A stretch of DNA of 34,408 nucleotides from Lachnospiraceae bacterium (GTDB lineage: Bacteria; Bacillota; Clostridia; Lachnospirales; Lachnospiraceae), in contig JAFXGR010000064.1 in the NCBI GenBank assembly GCA_017520155.1, positions 1 through 34,408 of the forward strand, read 5' to 3'. The translations under genes and the position numbers were made by a program. This document shows, one piece after another, positions 1 through 7,044 of the stretch (position 1 is the stretch's first letter; every line of letters starts with the position of its first letter). The notes under the pieces are model-generated. The model was not told where the DNA came from. It did no database searches and saw only the letters and a list, made by a program, of their open reading frames with translations.

Positions 1-443
1 AGAACATGTAAGCATACCGTTCTATAATCAAATTCATCCGTTAAACCCTTTCTACCACCTAAGAAATCAAGTGAAGAGTACGTCCAATTATCACTTGCAC
101 ACACTTTAGACCAAGGATCTCCCTTTCCTTTATAAGGTGCTCTCATGGTTAAAAGATGTCTTACCGTAACATCATAGATTGTCTTTTCCCCTCTTTTTAC
201 TTTATAATCTGGGAAATAATCTAACACTTTATCATCTGCGCTTTTCATTTGCCCTTTATCTATGGCAATTCCGATAAGCAAAGCCATGATACTCTTTGTA
301 GCTGACATGATATGAGTGCAATCGTCTTTCTTATAATCATTCCATGTATCACTATACACAATTTGATTCTCTTTATATGCCGCTATTTGACATATATTGG
401 GCTGTTGTTTTTCGATAAAACTATGCAACTCTTCTCTATTCAT
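1..443 (-). CDS. Serine hydrolase of the beta-lactamase (class C/PBP-like) family, C-terminus cut off by window edge
   Basis: Reading leftward from the ATG at 443, the frame stays open to the window edge and gives about 147 residues beginning MNREELHSFI. Residues 47-50 read SATK, followed by a hydrophobic helix; this is the SxxK nucleophile motif of class C beta-lactamase and D-alanyl-D-alanine carboxypeptidase-like serine hydrolases. It is followed by a segment typical of the family (VLDYFPDY, then VRHLLTM around residues 75-100). The second (YxN) and third motifs would lie further along or beyond the edge. There is no signal peptide, so the protein is probably cytoplasmic, as in many esterase-like members; substrate unknown. 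The ribosome site is weak (GAGAGA about 8 bases before the ATG). The gene is followed upstream by an XRE regulator gene on the same strand. Family assignment is firm; function is not. Confidence 0.82.
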   Translation of the reverse strand, partial: MNREELHSFIEKQQPNICQIAAYKENQIVYSDTWNDYKKDDCTHIMSATKSIMALLIGIAIDKGQMKSADDKVLDYFPDYKVKRGEKTIYDVTVRHLLTMRAPYKGKGDPWSKVCASDNWTYSSLDFLGGRKGLTDEFDYRTVCLHV

Positions 444-460
444 AAAACTATATCTCTCTT

Positions 461-607
461 TCAATTTTCATAAGATCTTGACATCCTAAAATGATCATAA
501 ATAGATTTAAAATTGATTTCAATATCTTCGTCCTCTTTTTCTTCACCATCTAACACAGCTACTTGACGATTGATTAGCCAAAAATCATCTTCGCTACTTT
601 CTCCAAC
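461..607 (-). pseudogene. Open stretch without a start between the XRE gene and the serine hydrolase; possible gene remnant or frameshifted tail
   Basis: A 48-codon frame stays open on the minus strand from a stop at 608-610 to a TGA at 461-463. It overlaps the end of the XRE gene in another frame. The translation starts VGESSEDDFWLINRQVAV and continues with an acidic stretch (GEEKEDEDIEI) and NFKSIYDHF, a composition that looks like real protein. No ATG, GTG or TTG stands at a useful place. It could be the original C-terminus of the XRE protein after a frameshift, or the tail of a deleted gene. I do not recognise the family. Confidence 0.3.
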
Positions 608-1245
608 TCACTTCGTTCTTTAACATCATCGTACGAACATTCTTTATCATGTATTCCTTTCAACACATCGATCGAAAATAAGCCATCTCTATTGCAGTAA
701 AATAGTATTTTCTTTACTCCATTGATTTTTAATCTAGCCTCTGCACTTCCTTCCGGATATAACTTTATCATTTGAATTTTATCTGCTGATAGTCCTGCAA
801 CAAAAGAAATATAATGTGTTTTTGTCATATCATGATCAATTCTAACATAATACTCATCTTCAATCTTTTCGATAAAAATCATGTGGTTTTCATCTGTTTC
901 CTCACATTCAAGGGGGATAAGTTGTGCACCGTGACAATTAATCACAGCTTCCCCCATGCTATGAATCACATTTCCACAAACAGGACATGTATAAAATTTA
1001 GACCGCTGCATATTAGCTGAAACATTCACATTACTAATCATATTTCCTGAAATAAGTTCTGTAACAGATATTTCCAAAACCTTTGCTATTGGCTCCAATA
1101 AAGAAATGTCCGGATATCCTTTTGCCGTTTCCCATTTTGAAACTGTTTTATCTGAAACACTCAATTTTGCTGCAAATTCTGCCTGCGTCATCTTTTTTCT
1201 CTCTCTTAATTCTTTAATCGTTGTACCTGTAACATACTGATTCAT
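574..1245 (-). CDS. XRE-family transcriptional regulator with C-terminal Cys4 (probable metal-binding) domain
   Basis: The preferred start is the ATG at 1245 (MNQYVTG), preceded by GGAGG; a longer frame to 1299 lacks a ribosome site. The product has 223 residues. Residues about 8-62 form a Cro/C1-type helix-turn-helix (IKELRERKKMTQAEFAAKL, then SDKTVSKWE). A small domain follows with Cys87, Cys90 (CPVCG), Cys104 and Cys114, a spacing that suggests a zinc or iron site, and then a beta-rich tail resembling desulfoferrodoxin-like folds. Such two-part proteins are common in Clostridia and usually have no assigned target. The C-terminus may be altered by a frameshift, because another frame stays open across its end (see 461-607). 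It probably acts as a DNA-binding repressor; what it controls is unknown. Confidence 0.8.
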   Translation of the reverse strand: MNQYVTGTTIKELRERKKMTQAEFAAKLSVSDKTVSKWETAKGYPDISLLEPIAKVLEISVTELISGNMISNVNVSANMQRSKFYTCPVCGNVIHSMGEAVINCHGAQLIPLECEETDENHMIFIEKIEDEYYVRIDHDMTKTHYISFVAGLSADKIQMIKLYPEGSAEARLKINGVKKILFYCNRDGLFSIDVLKGIHDKECSYDDVKERSELEKVAKMIFG

Positions 1246-1270
1246 ATCTTCATACCTCCATATGTTTATA

Positions 1271-1414
1271 TCATAAGAGAAAAAAAATGTTTTTTCCATC
1301 TACGCAAAGTAGAGTTGTATCCAAAAAGCCTCCACCGGGAGGATACTTCTCATATATTCCTATAATCCGCCCCGCAATTTCATCCAGTTCCTTTTTTGCC
1401 TTTACACATGACTG
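1271..1414 (-). pseudogene. Startless open stretch between MerR and XRE genes; possible gene remnant
   Basis: A 47-codon frame without an internal start codon runs from a TAG at 1415-1417 to a TGA at 1271-1273. It reads as plausible protein (KELDEIAGRIIGIYEKYPPG, then FLDTTLLCVDGK). It ends just before the XRE ribosome site. I do not recognise the family. The most likely explanation is the tail of a deleted gene; chance openness is possible at this length. Confidence 0.25.
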
Positions 1415-1451
1415 CTATATATGATTCTAATTCAGTTAGACAAGTTGAAAC

Positions 1452-2174
1452 TTACTTACTACAATATACGGTAATTGCTTCACAGATAAATGCAGCAGTA
1501 CCATCAGCGTGCTTATCGATGTTGTTCTTGAAGCGCTCATCTGCAACATACATTTGACCTAGGCCTGCCAAAATCTCGTTTGTACAAAGATAGTAGTTCT
1601 CGGTGATATGGCTCTGCAGCATTTTCACAAGATTCTGTACCTCTTCAGAATCAGGCATTTTGCTGTTTTTCATGCATATTGCAAACTCTGCCATAATGTG
1701 GTCCATTCCCACAGCAAGGTCATTCCACTTTTGCTTGGAATAATTCTTGGTTCGCTCTGTATGTTCCTTATATGCATCCGTGCTCCCCCATTTTTCTTTG
1801 GCTTCTGCCTTATATTTTTCAAATTCGCTGTTGTCAAATGCCTTCATAACATTTTCTCCTTTCACGGCACTGTCAATAGCGGAAATCAGCCGCTCTAATC
1901 GTTCTTTTTTAAGTATGAGCAGTTGTTTTTGCTCTTTCAGTGCCTTACTTTTGTTATAATTCGGGGATGACAAAATTTCTCCTATGTTTTTCAAAGAAAA
2001 GTCAAGTTCACGATAAAAAAGAATCTCCTGCATACGAAGAAGGGAGTTTTCGTCGTAAAAACGATAGCCTGTATCCCTGTCAACAACAGCTGGTAATAAC
2101 AACCCAATTTCATCGTAGTAATGCAGTGTGCGCACACTGACTCCTGTAAATTTGGCAAATTCCTTAATCTGCAT
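1452..2174 (-). CDS. MerR-family regulator with TipAS antibiotic-recognition-like domain
   Basis: The product has 240 residues from ATG 2174 (MQIKEFAKFTG); a TTG at 2180 sits at better spacing from the GGGAGG site and is an alternative start. Residues 1-70 are a classic MerR winged helix (VSVRTLHYYDEIGLL, then DTGYRFYDE). A dimerisation coiled coil follows at about 75-110 (KALKEQKQLLILKKERLERL). The remainder resembles TipAS, the helical drug-binding domain of TipA/Mta regulators (NYSKQKWNDLAVGMDHI, then ADGTAAFICEAI). Members twist overlong promoters to activate transcription when a ligand binds. The promoter just upstream carries a MerR-style dyad (2209-2229), suggesting autoregulation. The regulated efflux or resistance gene, if any, is not obvious nearby. 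Family is sure; ligand unknown. Confidence 0.9.
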   Translation of the reverse strand: MQIKEFAKFTGVSVRTLHYYDEIGLLLPAVVDRDTGYRFYDENSLLRMQEILFYRELDFSLKNIGEILSSPNYNKSKALKEQKQLLILKKERLERLISAIDSAVKGENVMKAFDNSEFEKYKAEAKEKWGSTDAYKEHTERTKNYSKQKWNDLAVGMDHIMAEFAICMKNSKMPDSEEVQNLVKMLQSHITENYYLCTNEILAGLGQMYVADERFKNNIDKHADGTAAFICEAITVYCSK

Positions 2175-2201
2175 TTTCAATTTTACCACCTCCCAAAACA
2201 G

Positions 2202-2232
2202 AGCATATACTATGACGGAACGTAAAAGTCAA
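2202..2232 (-). promoter_or_regulatory. Promoter of the MerR/TipAS gene with MerR-type operator inside the spacer
   Basis: On the minus strand a -35 TTGACT (2227-2232) is followed by possible -10 boxes TATATG (spacer 17) or TATGCT (spacer 19). Between them lies an interrupted dyad: ACT, ACG, CGT, AGT, each triplet separated by three bases, at 2209-2229. This layout, with dyad centred between the promoter boxes and a long spacer, is the hallmark of MerR-family operators. The regulator gene starts about 30 bases downstream. Confidence 0.65.
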
Positions 2233-2299
2233 TATGTTTTTGAAAAAAAATTAGTGCACGATAAATTTACATTTATTTACCTGTTCTACATATTGGAAT

Positions 2300-2806
2300 T
2301 TATCTAAGTATATATAAATTTTCCTTTTGTTCGTTTGACTCTCGTGTTTCAATAAATTCAAAACCAACTTTTTGGCTAACTCTATTTGAACCTATATTTT
2401 CAATATGACATGCAATATAAATAGGTGCAACATTATATTCATGAAGTTTTTCTACTGCAAATTGTAACAGTTTTGTTCCAAAACCTTTGTTCCACATAGA
2501 ATATCTCACTGCATATCCTATATGTCCTATTTCTTTTGCTTCTTCTAATGACATAAAGGGGCGAATTTGAATTTCTCCAATAAATCTGCTTTCTTCTATG
2601 CACCAATATGTAATCATTCTCGGTATACCTATTGGTAAACTTTCTCCACTTTCTAACATTTCATATCGTTGCAACGCCCTTTTTTTCCAACTTTCAAAAT
2701 CATCAAGTTCTACTGGCATCCATTCTGTAACATCATTATCATATGATTCTTTGCATGCAGATAAATATTCATCTACGAATCTTGAATTAGGTTTTATAAA
2801 TTCCAT
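2300..2806 (-). CDS. GNAT-family N-acetyltransferase (RimJ/RimL-like)
   Basis: The product has 168 residues from ATG 2806, preceded by GGGGG. It has the GNAT acetyl-CoA fold: strand GHIGYAVRYSMW followed by the pyrophosphate-binding loop NKGFGTKLL (about 92-112), and the late motif NIGSNRVSQKVGFEFIE typical of Acetyltransf_3 proteins. It transfers acetyl from acetyl-CoA to an amine, but the substrate (protein N-terminus, amino acid or small molecule) cannot be read from sequence. It lies downstream of the VanZ-like gene, separated by 46 bases. A second, broken GNAT gene is at 3532-3950, so two GNAT genes sat near each other. Confidence 0.85.
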   Translation of the reverse strand: MEFIKPNSRFVDEYLSACKESYDNDVTEWMPVELDDFESWKKRALQRYEMLESGESLPIGIPRMITYWCIEESRFIGEIQIRPFMSLEEAKEIGHIGYAVRYSMWNKGFGTKLLQFAVEKLHEYNVAPIYIACHIENIGSNRVSQKVGFEFIETRESNEQKENLYILR

Positions 2807-2852
2807 TATTTTGACCCCCTACAAATTCACGTTTGTTTACCTATCAAACCAA

Positions 2853-3398
2853 TTACTCACTCTTTATTCTTTTCAAGTATCCTATCCATGCGTAAATTCC
2901 ATACCCTAATATTACACCGACAGTATTCAAAATCAAATCATCTATATCAGATGCTCTTACACTAAAAGGCAACTGAATAATTTCAATGCAAAGCGAGATA
3001 CCGCCACCAGCTAAAATCACCTTTATAAATGAATCAAGTCCCTTATATATAATTGGTAAAACAATTCCACTTGGAATAAACATTGCTACATTTCCAATCA
3101 CATTTACCAGCAGGTCGCGTGTACTATCGTAGTCAAACAGATTCACCAGCGGAAACAGATTGACTCTAAAGGGAAATGCCATGGCAATATCAAATATAAG
3201 CGGCTGAACTCGGCCGTCTACTTTGGACATAGGGAAGAAAACAAATCGGATAATAACGGCCAAATTAATATACATCAATAGCAAGACCACTTCTCGCTTC
3301 CAGTCTATGTGTTTTTGCTTACCCCATACACCGACCCTTATCGCTAACCAGATTGATGTAAAAACAACTTCTAAGAAAAGAAACGGTATTTCAACCAT
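2853..3398 (-). CDS. VanZ-like integral membrane protein
   Basis: The product has 181 residues from ATG 3398 with a strong GGAGG site eight bases upstream. It has about four to five membrane helices. VanZ-family signatures are present: NVIGNVAMFIPSGIVLP in the middle, then SLCIEIIQLPF, then RASDIDDLILNTVGVILGYG near the end. VanZ gives low-level teicoplanin resistance in enterococcal van clusters, but most family members are chromosomal and of unknown role, possibly binding envelope lipids. No other van gene is in the window, so resistance should not be inferred. Confidence 0.88.
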   Translation of the reverse strand: MVEIPFLFLEVVFTSIWLAIRVGVWGKQKHIDWKREVVLLLMYINLAVIIRFVFFPMSKVDGRVQPLIFDIAMAFPFRVNLFPLVNLFDYDSTRDLLVNVIGNVAMFIPSGIVLPIIYKGLDSFIKVILAGGGISLCIEIIQLPFSVRASDIDDLILNTVGVILGYGIYAWIGYLKRIKSE

Positions 3399-3455
3399 AT
3401 ATCTTGCACCTCCTTAAATTTAAGCTTTTCTAATTGTTACATCCACCTTCTTGAG

Positions 3456-3539
3456 CTAAAGTTCAAGAATCATCCCTCGCTCTAATAGCTTGGTCAATTC
3501 CAGTTTATCCTTCTGCTTCCTTTTGTTTTTTTCAGTCAT
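3456..3539 (-). CDS. Very small ORF overlapping the end of the GNAT pseudogene; probable truncated gene start
   Basis: A 27-codon frame from ATG 3537-3539 to TAG 3456-3458. The ATG overlaps the TGA of the restored GNAT frame, a translational-coupling layout. The peptide is lysine-rich (MTEKNKRKQKDKLE) then LTKLLERGMILEL. It is probably the start of a deleted gene rather than a functional peptide. I see no recognisable domain. Confidence 0.25.
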   Translation of the reverse strand: MTEKNKRKQKDKLELTKLLERGMILEL

Positions 3540-3950
3540 CTTCCAATATTGCCAGCAAAATATCATCAGCATATTGGTCTCCATCTAAAACAGCATCCCG
3601 AAGAATTCCTTCTTTTTTTGAAACCGGCTTTTAAATATGCTCTTTGGGCATGGGGATTAAAAGAAAAAACATTCAATTCCAACCGATGTAGTTTCAAGTA
3701 CTCAAATACAAAATCACAGGTCACCTTAGTTGCCCATGTACCAACTCCTTTTCCTCTAATGTCAGGACGAAAAATACATATACGAAAGTTTGCACATCGC
3801 AATTGCCAATCAATTTCATTAATAACGCTTTCTTCGATAATATGCCTATCAGCCGAGAAAATTAAAAAAAAGTATCTGTCTTCTTCCTTGACGGATTTTA
3901 AAAAGAATGAGAAAACCTCTTCCTTTGTAAAATAATCCCTTGCTCAAAAG
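3532..3950 (-). pseudogene. Degraded GNAT acetyltransferase (frameshift plus missing N-terminus)
   Basis: The central frame encodes a clear GNAT core: acetyl-CoA loop FRPDIRGKGVGTWATKV followed by LELNVFSFNPHAQRAYLKAGFKK. At a run of seven T (3613-3619 on the plus strand) the frame shifts. Removing one base restores the family C-terminus (EGILRDAVLDGDQYADDILL) and ends at the TGA 3532-3534. Upstream the same frame reads through YFTKEEVFSFFLKSV to an in-frame TGA at about 3950, with no start, so the usual N-terminal 40-50 residues are missing or out of frame. With at least two lesions it is very likely non-functional, unless the T-run is a sequencing error. It was probably a RimJ/RimL-like enzyme. 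Confidence 0.75.
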
Positions 3951-4013
3951 AACTCGATCGATTCTGATTTTTCATTTCTGTTAAAGATAATACACCAACA
4001 GTCTTTATTTGGA

Positions 4014-4283
4014 TTATTTACACAAGCTATCCCCGTAATTTATTCCCTTTAGCATAATGATCGCAACAATTACGCCTGCAACGCACCAGGATAAAACAGA
4101 TAAGTTCAATGAGCCGGGGACTCCCGAAACCGAATCTATCATCTGTTGCATCACCCAAGCAATCCAAAGGTTAAGGGCGGCGGTCAGTAACGTAGCAAAC
4201 AAAGCAATGAGAAATGTAATATGATTCTTTTTGTAAAATTGAGTCGTGTATTTCTTGCGTTCGGCTTTGAGTTTATTCTTCAT
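4014..4283 (-). pseudogene. Truncated ABC-exporter gene (first transmembrane segment only)
   Basis: From ATG 4283 the frame gives 89 residues: a basic start (MKNKLKAERKKY), then hydrophobic helices ITFLIALFATLLTAALNLWI and LSVLSWCVAGVIVAIIML. The segment between them, WVMQQMIDSVSG, is typical of the N-terminal helices of ABC_membrane exporters. The frame then stops after KGINYGDSLCK; the remaining about 480 residues, including the whole ATPase domain, are absent. The ATG overlaps the end of the XRE-TPR gene by 11 bases, so they were an operon. A deletion between about 3,950 and 4,040 probably joined it to the broken GNAT gene. Confidence 0.65.
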
Positions 4284-5349
4284 CTTTGACCGTCCTCCAC
4301 AAATTGAGTAATTCGCTTTTCTCCTGACTTGCAATAAAATCATCAATGCCAATCATAGCCGTATCGCCCAAATCGTCAAAAGCTGTTGCGGGGCTTTGGC
4401 AGGAAACAAAACGAATGCTCGACGCACTATAATTTGGTGCTTCATCGAATCGAGATGCGATATTTTCTGCTTGACGGAGACTATTTTTTGCTTCCTCGTT
4501 CTTACACAGTGACAACTGAATATCAGCTCGGATCGCCCAAAGAAACGCTTCGTTTTTATCCATATAACTTCGCTTTTCTGGATTTTTTAATCCGGGATAA
4601 AAAGCAAGTGCCCAATCTACAAATGCCAAAGCGTTTGAATAATCTTTGGTTTTACAGAAAACATTGATATATCCTATCACGATTTCCATATGGGTTACGG
4701 TTAAATCGAGCAATGCCATTGATAGATACGGCAATGCCCTCTGTGGATCATTGCACGAAGATGCAAGTGTTTGTCCAATCAACGGATGATTCATTCGACA
4801 AGGATTATTCTGTTTTAATAGTTCTACACCTTTGTCATACTCACCGAGCGCAAGATAGATTGTTGCCATTTCTTTGCGAATAGAAATATCGCTTATCTCC
4901 GTATCTTCGTTTTGCTTGATTAGCATACACGCACGATTATATAGAGATAGTGCTTTTTTTGAGTATGCGCCATTCTTTTGCGTCAGACCTCTTAAACTGT
5001 AGATTCGGGCGCTGTAATAAATAACATCGAAACAATTTGGATAACGCTGTAATGCTTTTTCAACATCAGTATAAACATCCTCATTGTTTCTGTCGTGACA
5101 ATACTGCTTCAGCCTTGCAATTACATTTTTTCTGTCATTGTTTCTGAACTCGTACCCGATGAGAACATCAATAGATACCTCAAACAAATCCGCCATTTCT
5201 GCAATCAGATTTAATTCCGGTGTCGCAACGCCACGCTCCCATTTTGAAACAGAAGCAAAGGTAACACCCAAGGCTTCTGCTAACTGCTCCTGTGTCATAG
5301 AGTGTTCTTTGCGTAATTTGCTTATATTGGCAGGAAGTGATAACTTCAT
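4273..5349 (-). CDS. XRE-family regulator with C-terminal TPR-like helical repeats
   Basis: The product has 358 residues from ATG 5349 with GGAGG eight bases upstream. Residues 4-68 form a Cro/C1 helix-turn-helix (SKLRKEHSMTQEQLAEALGV, then SVSKWERG). From about 75 on there are helical pairs like tetratricopeptide repeats (DVIYYSARIYSLRGL; SIRKEMATIYLALGEYDKGV; AFLWAIRADIQLSLCKNEEA). This architecture recalls peptide-responsive or RRNPP-like regulators, but no small signal-peptide gene is visible. It overlaps the start of a truncated ABC exporter, which was presumably its partner, so the regulator may now be an orphan. A promoter with nearby inverted repeat lies at 5383-5451. Confidence 0.85.
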   Translation of the reverse strand: MKLSLPANISKLRKEHSMTQEQLAEALGVTFASVSKWERGVATPELNLIAEMADLFEVSIDVLIGYEFRNNDRKNVIARLKQYCHDRNNEDVYTDVEKALQRYPNCFDVIYYSARIYSLRGLTQKNGAYSKKALSLYNRACMLIKQNEDTEISDISIRKEMATIYLALGEYDKGVELLKQNNPCRMNHPLIGQTLASSCNDPQRALPYLSMALLDLTVTHMEIVIGYINVFCKTKDYSNALAFVDWALAFYPGLKNPEKRSYMDKNEAFLWAIRADIQLSLCKNEEAKNSLRQAENIASRFDEAPNYSASSIRFVSCQSPATAFDDLGDTAMIGIDDFIASQEKSELLNLWRTVKDEE

Positions 5350-5382
5350 TTTCTTGTACCTCCGTTTTTTCTTTGTGTCTAT

Positions 5383-5451
5383 ATTATACTACTAATTTGT
5401 AGATAAAGAAGGTATCATAGGTATAATTAGTTTAGATATTATTAAACTAAT
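5383..5451 (-). promoter_or_regulatory. Candidate promoter and inverted-repeat operator upstream of the XRE-TPR gene
   Basis: On the minus strand TATAAT (5383-5388) forms a good -10; the -35 at 17 bases is poor (near CTTCTT), suggesting need for an activator. Further upstream is a perfect 9-base inverted repeat, ATTAGTTTA (5426-5434) and TAAACTAAT (5443-5451), with a third half-site-like copy at 5452-5458. It could be bound by the XRE-TPR protein itself. Confidence 0.45.
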
Positions 5452-5474
5452 AGTTTAGTTATAATCTGAAAGTG

Positions 5475-5509
5475 CAAAAATGCCGTCACAGGATAAACCT
5501 GCGACGGCA
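5475..5509 (-). terminator. Third of three tandem intrinsic terminators (minus strand)
   Basis: Arms TGCCGTC (5481-5487) and GACGGCA (5503-5509) enclose a further CAGG/CCTG pair, making a stem of about 11 pairs with one mismatch. On the minus strand it is followed by ATTTTTG. Confidence 0.6.
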
Positions 5510-5530
5510 AAATCTTAGTCAAGTGGTTTG

Positions 5531-5574
5531 AAAAACTACCATTGGTTTAGTGAGGAGTAGTAAACCTATGGTAG
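5531..5574 (-). terminator. Second of three tandem intrinsic terminators (minus strand)
   Basis: Arms CTACCAT/ATGGTAG (5536-5542, 5568-5574) and GGTTTA/TAAACC (5544-5549, 5561-5566) form a 13-pair stem with one mismatch. On the minus strand the stem is followed by TTTTTC. Confidence 0.6.
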
Positions 5575-5632
5575 AGTGAAAATTGACCGCCAAATTCATG
5601 TTTCTTTAACTAATAGTATCACAAAATTGTAG

Positions 5633-5660
5633 AAAAAGACAGGGACAAATCGCCCCTGTC
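5633..5660 (-). terminator. Intrinsic terminator immediately after spoIVB
   Basis: Arms GACAGGG (5638-5644) and CCCTGTC (5654-5660) form a 7-pair GC-rich stem starting eight bases after the spoIVB stop. On the minus strand it is followed by TTTTTC. Confidence 0.85.
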
Positions 5661-5667
5661 AAGTGAT

Positions 5668-6930
5668 TCACTCTGCTGCTTCTAACATATTCTCAATGAA
5701 TATACCATAGCCTCTTGTAGGATCATTTACTAAAACGTGGGTCACCGCACCAATCAGTTTCCCATCCTGTATAATGGGGCTTCCGCTCATCCCCTGTACA
5801 ATTCCTCCGGTCAATTCCAGAAGCTCATGATCTGTTACCTTTATTTCCATTCCTCGATTAATATTATCATTCTCCTGATGTATATCCATAATTTCAATCT
5901 CATACATTTTTCTCTCTCCCGATACCATGGATATAATTTGTGCCTTTCCCTTCTTTACTTCCTGTTTTAACGCAATAGGAAGAAGATCATTTTGATTAAG
6001 CAGGGTGGGATTTACTGTTCCGTAAATACCTTCCACTGTATTACTGTTAATTATTCCCAACTTATATTTTTCTGCATAGGCGATAACTCCGGTTAATTCT
6101 CCCGGACTTCCGTCTTCTCCCTTGGTAATAGAGATTATATCCGTTTTATATAATCCCCCTTCTTTCAGCTCCATAAGATTTGCAGTATCAATATCATTAA
6201 TTCCATGACCCAAGGCTCCGAAATTTCCTTCTTCATCAATAAAGGTCAGTGTGCCTATTCCCTGAGCATTATCTCTCACCCAAATTCCCAATTTATATTC
6301 CCCTTTTTCATTTTTCTTTGGTCTAAGTTTAACGGTATGTTTAGTTTCTTCTCTGGTAATCTCTAATATAATCTCCTCTCCCTTACAGGCTGCAATCTGC
6401 TCCATCAACTCTTTTTTATTGTTAACAGGCTTTCCATTTAGCTTATGAATATAATCCCCGGGCTTTAACAGATTTCCTGCCGGCTCTGTCTTCTTTCCCT
6501 GAATATCATAAAAAGCTCCTGTGTCTATTACTAAAATCCCATCTGTTTCCACAAAAATTCCCACCGGTTCTCCCGCCGGTACCAGTTTTTTATCTTTAAT
6601 AACTGAAACAGAAGATTCCTTAAAGGGTATGACTCCAAAAAGATTTACCTTCATGGTATAGGTATCTTCTGCCTTTGCATAGATAATAAACTCTTTGGAC
6701 AAATCCACATCTACCCTGTCCTCTTCTTTATTCTTATATATTCTGGCAGTAGCCGGAACCATAAGCTCCAGTCCCTGTTGCTGCCCCATTTTTACATTAA
6801 TATCTGAGGGAATTTTTCTCCATACCTCATACAGCCAGAAAACGGTCAGTGAAAAACTGCTTACAGCCAGCATGGAATAAATAAATCTTTGGTATCTTTT
6901 TCCCTGTACTGTTTTTGTATCAATTTTCAT
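5668..6930 (-). CDS. spoIVB: SpoIVB sporulation serine peptidase (PDZ + S55)
   Basis: The product has 420 residues from ATG 6930, with AAAGGAGG six bases upstream; a longer frame to 6948 is not supported. Residues 17-36 form one membrane anchor or uncleaved signal. A PDZ domain spans about 100-205 (KPGDYIHKLNGKPV). The S55 peptidase domain follows, with catalytic His242 in GALGHGINDID and Ser382 in VQGMSGSPII. In Bacillus SpoIVB is made in the forespore, crosses into the intermembrane space and cleaves SpoIVFA, releasing pro-sigma-K processing. Its gene follows recN as in other Clostridia. In most relatives spo0A comes next; here three terminators and an accessory region follow instead. Confidence 0.96.
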   Translation of the reverse strand: MKIDTKTVQGKRYQRFIYSMLAVSSFSLTVFWLYEVWRKIPSDINVKMGQQQGLELMVPATARIYKNKEEDRVDVDLSKEFIIYAKAEDTYTMKVNLFGVIPFKESSVSVIKDKKLVPAGEPVGIFVETDGILVIDTGAFYDIQGKKTEPAGNLLKPGDYIHKLNGKPVNNKKELMEQIAACKGEEIILEITREETKHTVKLRPKKNEKGEYKLGIWVRDNAQGIGTLTFIDEEGNFGALGHGINDIDTANLMELKEGGLYKTDIISITKGEDGSPGELTGVIAYAEKYKLGIINSNTVEGIYGTVNPTLLNQNDLLPIALKQEVKKGKAQIISMVSGERKMYEIEIMDIHQENDNINRGMEIKVTDHELLELTGGIVQGMSGSPIIQDGKLIGAVTHVLVNDPTRGYGIFIENMLEAAE

Positions 6931-6984
6931 TTTTGCCTCCTTTACCAAGTATCTTTATCTTATTGGAAAAATTTTCCTATACAT

Positions 6985-7017
6985 TAAAAAAGAAGGATGC
7001 CCTTTGACATCCTTCTT
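6985..7017 (-). terminator. Intrinsic terminator between recN and spoIVB
   Basis: Arms AAGAAGGATG and CATCCTTCTT (6990-6999, 7008-7017) form a perfect 10-pair stem, followed on the minus strand by a T-run. It separates the housekeeping operon from spoIVB, which is probably read from its own forespore promoter in 6931-6985; I could not identify that promoter with confidence. Confidence 0.85.
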
Positions 7018-7044
7018 AGTATATGGAAATATTTTATTTTTACT

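Noticed and set aside
2853..3398. Vancomycin/teicoplanin resistance cluster
   Set aside because: Only a VanZ-like gene is present; no vanHAX or two-component genes. VanZ relatives are common without resistance.
3444..3471. TTCTTGA/TCAAGAA hairpin upstream of the VanZ-like gene as a terminator
   Set aside because: Weak AT-rich stem without a T-run on either strand.
3549..3935. 128-codon plus-strand frame
   Set aside because: It mirrors the GNAT pseudogene on the other strand, which has clear family motifs; no ribosome site for the plus frame.
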